Source: CAIVAT01 sp964455285 | GTDB taxonomy: Bacteria > Bacteroidota > Bacteroidia > Bacteroidales > FEN-979 | Reading direction: 5' to 3' | Assembly: GCA_964455285.1 (NCBI GenBank) | Contig: CAYVVG010000010.1 | Span: 3,179-67,178 of the forward strand | DNA: 64,000 nt | Part shown: one piece after another, positions 58,256 to 64,000 of the stretch | Position numbering within the stretch: the stretch's first letter is position 1 | Layout: every line of letters begins with the position of its first letter | Program-made: the position numbers and the translations under genes | Notes under the pieces: model-generated | What the model was told of the DNA's origin: nothing | The model's database searches: none | The model's input: the letters and a program-made list of their open reading frames with translations, nothing else

Positions 58256-59230
58256 TTATAAGAACCGGGTGTTACGGTAAGTTTTCCTGAATTTATCCGT
58301 ATCGATTTTAAAGCAATAATTCAGCAACACTTCGATTCCGCCGCTATGGTAACGGCGCATCGCCGACGTCCCCGCATCGTAAGCCACCCCAACACGGAGA
58401 CCTTTGATGATCACCCCGGCCAGCACCGAAAGAGCATCCTGGTGACGATAGCTGAGCCCTCCGTAAAACTTGTTGTTGTAACTGACCAATGCGCCAGCAG
58501 TGATTTGCAGTACCGCCCCGTCGAAGAGGATCTGGGCCGACGGCAGCACCTCATAAGCCGGGTGGTTGGGCACGGTCCACTGATATCCGCCCTGAAGGTA
58601 AAAAGTCCGCCTCAACCGGTAGTTGGTCTTGCTCCCTTTCATCTGCAGGAGGTTCTCGCCCGAAAGGCCGATATAATATTTCTCGGGCACCGAGTAATAC
58701 AGCCCCAGGGCCGCATCGATGATCATGTCGGATTTCTTTCCTTCCAGCTGGCCCAGCACCGGATCCTGTTCATCGATCGGGTCAAATTTGGATGCGTCGT
58801 ATCCAAGGTTCTGAAGGATACCCTGGATGCCGACCGCCAGATCGCCGCTGAGCGCCTCGGTACGGTAAGCGTACCCCAGTTTCACGATGGTGTTCTTGAA
58901 TGCGCCGATCTGGTCCTGTGTGACGGAACCGCCGAGGCCCCCGTGGATCTTCCTTATGGGTGCATCGAGCGAGATCAGGAAGGTTTGCGGTCCCGATTTG
59001 GTACCGTCGGCATCCTTCCATCCCATCCATTGCTGCCTCACCAGTCCGGTCACGTTGATCCCCGCGCTCCCCCCTGCAAATCCCGGATTGACCGCCATGT
59101 CGGCGAACATGTAGTGCGTAATGAGGGTGGGCTGCTGGGAATAAAGTTCCCGGCTGCAGAACAAACCCAGCAGAAAAAGAATTATGTATCTGATTCTAAA
59201 TATATTAGAAAAAGTCAGGCAACGCAACAT
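58256..59230 (-). CDS. porP: PorP/SprF-family type IX secretion outer-membrane protein
   Basis: 324 residues from the ATG at 59230; the frame continues 29 codons above but the signal peptide begins here (IRYIILFLLGLFCSRELYSQ, cut after about residue 31). The mature part begins QPTLITHYMFADMAVNPGFAGGSAGI, the PorP/SprF signature (MFNPxxNPAxAG type), and continues as barrel strands (NLGYDASKF, FYLQGGYQW, YGGLSYRHQDALSVLAGVIIKGLRVGVAYD). These proteins help anchor or deliver surface adhesins in T9SS. Directly upstream of gldK, so the complete set PorP-K-L-M-N is in order. Confidence 0.95.
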   Translation of the reverse strand: MLRCLTFSNIFRIRYIILFLLGLFCSRELYSQQPTLITHYMFADMAVNPGFAGGSAGINVTGLVRQQWMGWKDADGTKSGPQTFLISLDAPIRKIHGGLGGSVTQDQIGAFKNTIVKLGYAYRTEALSGDLAVGIQGILQNLGYDASKFDPIDEQDPVLGQLEGKKSDMIIDAALGLYYSVPEKYYIGLSGENLLQMKGSKTNYRLRRTFYLQGGYQWTVPNHPAYEVLPSAQILFDGAVLQITAGALVSYNNKFYGGLSYRHQDALSVLAGVIIKGLRVGVAYDAGTSAMRRYHSGGIEVLLNYCFKIDTDKFRKTYRNTRFL

Positions 59231-59429
59231 CAACGACCTGTTGTCAGGTTTATTTAAAAAACGGGATAAAAGTACACCTTTTTTTGTTACGCCGGTCATC
59301 ATGTGATCAATTTGCACCTGTTATGCCGGGAGTGGCCTCCGCTTCCGTCCTGATCGGTTATACAGGGTTCATCCGATAAGGTTTCAGGCAATAACGCTCT
59401 TTTCGCCCTTTCATTGTGCCATAATCAGG

Positions 59430-59437
59430 TATCTTTG
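59430..59437 (+). promoter_or_regulatory. -7 element TATCTTTG of the YitT-family gene
   Basis: Exact TAnnTTTG, 28 bases before the ATG at 59465. Confidence 0.6.
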
Positions 59438-59464
59438 CCCTCCGAAACCCAAAACCTGCACACC

Positions 59465-60364
59465 ATGCCAGCCATGCTATTATTCCGGGAGAAGCCGTTT
59501 TCCACCAAATGGATCATCTCTTACAGCCTCATCGTTGTCGGAGCCTTTATCCTGGCCGCCAGTTTTGTCCTGTTCATAACTCCTTACAAGATCGTACCAG
59601 GCGGAGTTTACGGGATTTCAATTGTCCTGCATTACTTGTTCGGCACGCCGGTCGGATTGGTGGCCCTTTGTTTCGACATTCCCCTGACGCTCATCGGGAT
59701 CCGTTTCCTTGGACCCCGGTTCGGGATGAAAACGGTCGTGGGTTTTTCGCTGACGGCCTTTTTTACTGACCTTCTGACCTGGCTGTGGGGATTTAAGCCG
59801 CTGGTGGAAGGCGATGCGCTCCTCTCGTCGATCTTCGGCGGCGTGGTCGCCGGTCTCGGGCTCGGCCTGATCTTCAAGTCGAAAGCGACTTCGGGAGGCA
59901 GTGACATCGTGGCCATGATCCTCGCCAAATATACCCGGATGCCGGTAGGGCTTCTGCTGATCTATGTCGATTCGGCCATCGTGCTGATCGGCCTGCTCGT
60001 ATTCCGCGACTGGAAGATCCCTCTCTATTCGTGGATCGTGATCTACATCTGCGGAAAGGTGATCGACCTGGTGGTGGAAGGGGTCGGAAGCGATAAAAGC
60101 GTATTCATCATCTCCGAGAAGCATGAGGAGATCCGCGACCGGATCATCAACAACCTCGACCGTGGCGGCACCTATCTCGACGGGAAAGGGATGTATAACA
60201 ACGCAGAACGCCGCCTGATCTTCACTGTGGTGAATCGCCGGGAACTGGCCATCCTGGAAGCTTACATCCATGAGATCGACCCCAAAGCCTTTCTCACGGT
60301 GACCGATGCCTCTGAGATTCTCGGGGAAGGATTTAAATCGCTCAAAGAGAAGGTGACGGATTGA
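59465..60364 (+). CDS. YitT-family membrane protein (DUF161/DUF2179)
   Basis: 299 residues from the ATG at 59465 (next Met three codons on). Five or six membrane helices in the first 205 residues, with the characteristic PYKIVPGGVYGISIVLHYLFGTPVG and SKATSGGSDIVAMILAKYTRMPVG stretches. The C-terminal 90 residues are a DUF2179 cytoplasmic domain (KSVFIISEKHEEIRDRIINNLDRGGTYLDGKGMYNN) that ends in a PII-like fold. Function in bacteria is not settled. Ends nine bases before the convergent rseP stop. Confidence 0.9.
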   Translation: MPAMLLFREKPFSTKWIISYSLIVVGAFILAASFVLFITPYKIVPGGVYGISIVLHYLFGTPVGLVALCFDIPLTLIGIRFLGPRFGMKTVVGFSLTAFFTDLLTWLWGFKPLVEGDALLSSIFGGVVAGLGLGLIFKSKATSGGSDIVAMILAKYTRMPVGLLLIYVDSAIVLIGLLVFRDWKIPLYSWIVIYICGKVIDLVVEGVGSDKSVFIISEKHEEIRDRIINNLDRGGTYLDGKGMYNNAERRLIFTVVNRRELAILEAYIHEIDPKAFLTVTDASEILGEGFKSLKEKVTD

Positions 60365-60373
60365 TGAGGGGTA

Positions 60374-61693
60374 TTACCTGAACAGCCGGATAATATCCTG
60401 GGCATTGACGAAGAGCAGCAGTCCTAAAATGAAGACCATGCCGGCCACCTGCGAATATTCCATGAATTTATCGCTGGGTTTGTGCCGGAATATCATTTCG
60501 TAAAGAAGGAACATGGCATGCCCCCCGTCGAGGCCGGGAATGGGCAACAGGTTCATGAATGCCAGCACGATCGATAAAAAGGCGGTAAGCGACCAGAAGG
60601 CGGCCCAATCCCACGTTCCGGGAAATATCTTGCCGATGGTGATGAAACCTCCGAGCGATTCGTAACCCTTCTCCTGTGTAAAAACAAATTTGAAGGATTT
60701 CACATTTACCGCCACCTGGTCCCAGGCTTTAACCACCGCCGCGGGAATGGCTGCAAGCACCGAATATTCCTTCTCCTTCAAAGTAAAATAGGTCAACGGG
60801 CTGCGGGTGGCCACACCGATGATCCCGGTCGAAGGGACCTGCACCGGAAGGGAAAGGGTGTCGGCTCCGCGGAGGACGGTCAGCTTGACCGTTTTATTCT
60901 TGTTCTGTTGCAGGGCGGCGCGGATCTCGGGAAAGAACATCATCATCGAATCGTTCAACCCGATGATCCGGTCATTCTCAATGATCCCGGCTGTTTTTGC
61001 CGGTGAACCCGGCCGCACTTCGGCCGCTTCGAACGGAAACCGGGGGGTGATGAAATCGGCGCGGTTGGCTTTGATCAGTTTCCCGATAAAACCGTCGGGG
61101 ACGGGAACATCCATTTTCTCCCCTCCACGGATAATCTGCACCGATTGCGGGTTATCGAGGAGGATACTGCGGGTGATGTCGTTGAAATCGTCGACAGGCT
61201 TGTTCCCTACCGCTACAATAAAATCTCCTCCCCTCAGGCCCATGGCCTGGCCCAGCGAATCGACCGCAATCCCATACCTGGCTTCGGAGGCCGGCAGGTA
61301 CTTTTCTCCCCATGCCGCGAGCAACACCACGTAGATGCCCACAGCCAGCAGGAGGTTGACCATGATCCCGGCGAGCATCACGATCAGCCGCTGCCAGGCC
61401 GGTTTTGACCGGAGCTCCCAGGGCTGTGGGGGCTGTTTCATCTGCTCCGTGTCCATCGATTCATCGATCATCCCGGCAATTTTCACATATCCGCCCAGGG
61501 GAAGCCAGCCGATCCCGTATTCGGTATCTCCCTTTTTGAACTTGAACAGGGAGAACCAGGGATTAAAAAACAGGTAGAACTTTTCGACCCGGGTCTTAAA
61601 GGACCGGGCTGCAATGAAATGGCCCAGTTCATGAAGAATGACCAGGATGGAAAGGCTGAGGAGCAGCTGAGTTATTTTAATTGCGATCACCAT
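60374..61693 (-). CDS. rseP: Site-2 zinc metalloprotease RseP
   Basis: Intramembrane protease of regulated proteolysis. 439 residues. HELGH at 21-25 in the first helix (zinc ligands and catalytic Glu), and LPIPGLDGGHAMFLLYE near 380 with the LDG motif providing the third ligand. Two PDZ-like regions lie between (residues about 120-300: GLRGGDFIVAVGNKPVDDFND, PGSPAKTAGIIENDRIIGLNDS). It follows dxr in the transcript (20 bases); the pair is conserved in Bacteroidota. No sigma-E/anti-sigma pair is in the window. Confidence 0.96.
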   Translation of the reverse strand: MVIAIKITQLLLSLSILVILHELGHFIAARSFKTRVEKFYLFFNPWFSLFKFKKGDTEYGIGWLPLGGYVKIAGMIDESMDTEQMKQPPQPWELRSKPAWQRLIVMLAGIMVNLLLAVGIYVVLLAAWGEKYLPASEARYGIAVDSLGQAMGLRGGDFIVAVGNKPVDDFNDITRSILLDNPQSVQIIRGGEKMDVPVPDGFIGKLIKANRADFITPRFPFEAAEVRPGSPAKTAGIIENDRIIGLNDSMMMFFPEIRAALQQNKNKTVKLTVLRGADTLSLPVQVPSTGIIGVATRSPLTYFTLKEKEYSVLAAIPAAVVKAWDQVAVNVKSFKFVFTQEKGYESLGGFITIGKIFPGTWDWAAFWSLTAFLSIVLAFMNLLPIPGLDGGHAMFLLYEMIFRHKPSDKFMEYSQVAGMVFILGLLLFVNAQDIIRLFR

Positions 61694-61713
61694 GTATAAT
61701 CAGTAGATAAGGG

Positions 61714-62883
61714 TTAATGATATAAAAACTGTTCGGCGCACGCCAGGGTTTCCCGGTGGGTGGCGACATATTCTTCGTAACCGGGTTGTTTGTCGAAAGG
61801 CACGGTTTTCATGCAGTGTTCGATCACATCGGGCATGCGGAGAAACCCGATCCGTTCGTCAAGAAAAGCCCTGACGGCCATTTCGTTCGCCGCATTGAGA
61901 ATGCAAGGCATGTTCCCTCCCCGTTCGAGGGCTTCGAACGCCAGGGCCAGGTTCCGGAAGGTGACCGGATCGGGCCGGTGAAAGGAGAGGCGGGGATAGT
62001 CGGCAATGCTGAACCGTGGAAAATCAGAGGGGGTGCGCGAGGGATACGACATGGCGTAGAGGATGGGCAGTTTCATGTCGGGCGGTCCGAGTTGTGCCTT
62101 CACCGAACCATCGACAAACTGGACCATCGAATGGATGACCGACTGGGGGTGGATGACCACTTCGATCTGGTGCGGCTGGAGGTTGAAGAGCCAACGGGCT
62201 TCTATCACTTCCAGTCCTTTGTTCATGAGCGAAGCCGAATCGACGGTCACTTTGGGCCCCATTTTCCAGTTGGGATGCGACAGGGCCTCTTCCCGGGTGA
62301 TAGCGGCAAGTTCGGCGCGGGTTTTCCCGAAGAAGGGGCCGCCCGACGCGGTGAGGTAGATCTTTTCGACACGGCCGGGGTCTTCGCCTGCCAGGCACTG
62401 GAAAATCGCCGAATGTTCCGAATCGACCGGAAGGATGCGCACCCCTTTCCGGCGTGCTTCGGACATGACCAGGTCGCCGGCGACCACCAGCGATTCCTTA
62501 TTGGCAAGGGCCAGGTCTTTTCCCGCCCGGATGGCGTTCAGGGCCGGTTTCAGTCCCGAATATCCGACCAGGGCCGATAAGACCAGGTCGATCCCTTCCT
62601 TGCCGGCCACGTCGGCCACCGCCCCCGGACCGGCCAACACCTCGATGGGGAGGGAAGCCAGGGCGGAAGCCACCTCAGGATAACATGAGGTGTTGCCGAT
62701 GACCACCACGGCCGGCATGAATTCGCGCGCCTGGGCTATGAGCCGTTCACAGTTGCCCAATGCGGTCAGCACCTCAACCCCGAACAGGGCAGGATGGCTC
62801 CTGACGATTTCCAGCGCCTGCGTGCCGATGCTTCCGGTGGACCCTAGTATGGCGATCTGTTTCTTCAAGGGGCTGCTCAGCAT
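61714..62883 (-). CDS. dxr: 1-deoxy-D-xylulose 5-phosphate reductoisomerase
   Basis: NADPH-dependent formation of 2-C-methylerythritol 4-phosphate, the first committed step of MEP isoprenoid synthesis. 389 residues. NADPH-binding AILGSTGSIGTQALEIV at 11-27, NKESLVVAGDLV near 127 and LPVDSEHSAIFQCL near 150 (substrate and metal), and SLMNKGLEVIEARWLF with ligand Glu residues near 222-233. Its start lies one base beyond the M23 peptidase stop; that gene, dxr and rseP read in one direction. Confidence 0.97.
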   Translation of the reverse strand: MLSSPLKKQIAILGSTGSIGTQALEIVRSHPALFGVEVLTALGNCERLIAQAREFMPAVVVIGNTSCYPEVASALASLPIEVLAGPGAVADVAGKEGIDLVLSALVGYSGLKPALNAIRAGKDLALANKESLVVAGDLVMSEARRKGVRILPVDSEHSAIFQCLAGEDPGRVEKIYLTASGGPFFGKTRAELAAITREEALSHPNWKMGPKVTVDSASLMNKGLEVIEARWLFNLQPHQIEVVIHPQSVIHSMVQFVDGSVKAQLGPPDMKLPILYAMSYPSRTPSDFPRFSIADYPRLSFHRPDPVTFRNLALAFEALERGGNMPCILNAANEMAVRAFLDERIGFLRMPDVIEHCMKTVPFDKQPGYEEYVATHRETLACAEQFLYH

Positions 62884-62884
62884 T

Positions 62885-63805
62885 TCAGAATGTGATGTAT
62901 TCGCGGGGATTTACAGGGGTGCCGTCGTACCACAGCTCGAGGTGAAGGTGAGGTCCGGTGGACAGTTCACCCGTCTCGCCGACGATCGCCACCGGGTCAC
63001 CGGCCCTGACGTAATCGCCTGACCGTTTCAGCAGCACCGAGTTGTGTTTGTAAACCGAGAGGATGTTCCGGGTGTGCTGCACGGCGATCACATAACCGGT
63101 CTCGAGGGTCCAGTTGCTGAAAATGACCGTCCCGTTCTGCACCGCTTTGACCGCCTCGTCTTTTTTCGCCGCGATATCGACGCCGTAATGGCGGCGGGCC
63201 GGGTCGAAAAAGTTGGTCACGACACCCTTCAGCGGGGTGAACAGAAGGGCACCGCCGAAGGAGGGCTTCTTTGGCGACGAACCTTCCATCGGCTCCACCC
63301 GGTTCAGGTTATACCGGGTCTGGTTTTCGACCTCCAGCCGCAGCAGGGAATCCTCCGCCGACCTTTTGATCCGTATGTTTCCGTACCTTTTAAGGCTGTC
63401 TCCCACCACGGGCCTGTCCTCGGTCAGATCCCGACCGTTGATCACATCCTGAAGATTTTTAAGGAACACCTCCTTGGCAACCAGGGCACGTTCGATCGAA
63501 TCGGTCCTGATCTGCAGGCGGTAGATGCGTTTGGTAAGACCGACACTGGTATAGCCGGGGATATATTCGCGGAGCGGTGTGAAAGCGATGAGAACGCTGG
63601 TGAGGAAGATCAGGACGATGGCCAGTGTGCCGAGTGCCACGAATACATTCAACCGGGAAAGCCGGAACGTAAGCCGCTCTTCCAGGGTGTCGTCGGTCAT
63701 GAAAACCAGGCGGTACTTGGACCGCCATTTTTCCGACCAGCGTCGTCGCTTCCTTATTTTCTCTCGGGTGGGCACGGGGATCCTGCAGGACTTAAAACGC
63801 TGCAA
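62885..63805 (-). CDS. Membrane-anchored M23-family (LytM) peptidoglycan peptidase
   Basis: 306 residues. A basic N-terminus, one membrane helix at about 52-75 (LNVFVALGTLAIVLIFLTSVLIAF), then LREYIPGYTS, a segment seen in Bacteroidota homologues. A coiled linker runs to about 175. The C-terminal LytM domain has the zinc motifs HYGVDIAAKKDE near 210 (HxxxD) and GPHLHLELWYDG near 283 (HxH), so it should be an active endopeptidase of the cell wall. The start is uncertain: ATG at 63805, or GTG at 63775 (VPTREKIRKR). First gene of the leftward group that continues to dxr and rseP. Confidence 0.88.
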   Translation of the reverse strand: MQRFKSCRIPVPTREKIRKRRRWSEKWRSKYRLVFMTDDTLEERLTFRLSRLNVFVALGTLAIVLIFLTSVLIAFTPLREYIPGYTSVGLTKRIYRLQIRTDSIERALVAKEVFLKNLQDVINGRDLTEDRPVVGDSLKRYGNIRIKRSAEDSLLRLEVENQTRYNLNRVEPMEGSSPKKPSFGGALLFTPLKGVVTNFFDPARRHYGVDIAAKKDEAVKAVQNGTVIFSNWTLETGYVIAVQHTRNILSVYKHNSVLLKRSGDYVRAGDPVAIVGETGELSTGPHLHLELWYDGTPVNPREYITF

Positions 63806-63840
63806 ATATCGGAAAATTATACGCTCCCCCGCCGTGGATC

Positions 63841-63854
63841 ATTCCGGCCGGAAT
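63841..63854. promoter_or_regulatory. Perfect 14-base palindrome ATTCCGGCCGGAAT
   Basis: Self-complementary over its full length, in the intergenic space between the M23 gene and the right window edge. A further GGCC-rich half follows. It could bind a dimeric regulator; nothing else supports that. Confidence 0.4.
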
Positions 63855-63898
63855 CCCGGCCGTTTGCCGGTGACCATGATTATTCCGCCGGATACCCG

Positions 63899-63926
63899 TA
63901 TTTTTGGAAAAATTAAAATATTTTTG
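63899..63926 (+). promoter_or_regulatory. Two tandem -7-like elements TATTTTTG reading out of the window
   Basis: TATTTTTG at 63899-63906 and again at 63919-63926, both exact TAnnTTTG, with no TTTG -33 at 19-21 bases. They probably serve a gene starting beyond 64000. The remaining sequence to 64000 is AT-rich and shows no gene. Confidence 0.4.
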
Positions 63927-64000
63927 TGGAATATTAGTTAATACTTGTTGTATAGCATGACATATTTGACACTATTTATCGATTGTTAGAAAAACCAAGG

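Noticed and set aside
1..64000. Mobile elements, prophage, toxin-antitoxin or defence genes
   Set aside because: No transposase, integrase, phage structural, toxin-antitoxin or defence protein was recognised among the supported genes; the region looks like stable core genome.

Overview
The window comes from a Gram-negative member of the Bacteroidota, most likely an uncultured Bacteroidales. This rests on several independent things visible in the sequence. There is a complete type IX secretion/gliding core (PorP/SprF, GldK, GldL, GldM, GldN). There is an S46 dipeptidyl-peptidase of DPP11 type, a DUF4468 protein, a CCDC81-type HU plus SPOR protein and a receiver-coiled-coil-HTH regulator of Bacteroidota style. 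At least a dozen promoter candidates carry the Bacteroidota sigma-factor -7 motif TAnnTTTG, some with a TTTG -33 box 19-22 bases upstream. KdsB and RfaE2 (Kdo and heptose) point to LPS, and MutA/MutB point to the succinate-propionate route. Coding DNA is GC-rich with strong third-position bias, which creates many long antisense shadow frames.

Layout. 1-2358: the end of a surface-polysaccharide cluster (sugar aminotransferase, acyltransferase, membrane glycosyltransferase). 2336-5976: MFS transporter and secreted M1 aminopeptidase, translationally coupled on the minus strand. 6039-11034: NarL-type histidine kinase/response regulator pair, an outer-membrane barrel, the ammonium transporter Amt and an orphan receiver. 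11223-15379: panC, panD, a flippase-like membrane protein, rfaE2, radA. 15455-21251: mainly minus-strand housekeeping (xseA/xseB, obgE, adk, hpt) with a Nim-like flavoprotein, a small secreted protein and a PAP2 phosphatase. 21330-28830: purE, O-methyltransferase, M16 peptidase, methylmalonyl-CoA mutase (mutB, mutA) and a TIGR01777 SDR read from a divergent promoter region. 28821-35715: S46 peptidase, trmB, HU-SPOR protein, kdsB, deoxynucleoside kinase, GH3 family. 35922-43239: orphan response regulator, yebC, Ig-like lipoprotein, ArsR repressor, adenine deaminase, rlmN, DUF4468. 43310-53046: groL, groS, secG, TPR protein, LptE-like lipoprotein, sigma-54 activator, pheT, recG. 53171-59230: the T9SS core. 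59465-63805: YitT-type membrane protein, rseP, dxr, M23 peptidase.

No rRNA, tRNA, CRISPR array, insertion sequence or prophage gene was recognised, and there is no gene-free stretch over 300 bases. Three intergenic micro-repeat arrays (7- or 8-base periods) and several clear hairpin terminators are the main non-coding features.

I did not find a clearly undescribed system. The items most worth a second look are the HU-SPOR envelope protein, the 8-base-period arrays between adk and hpt, the orphan regulators, the sigma-54 activator inside an envelope-biogenesis/chaperonin gene group, and a promoter on top of the panD start that suggests a leaderless message. Coordinates of start codons were read by eye; short sites may be off by a base.
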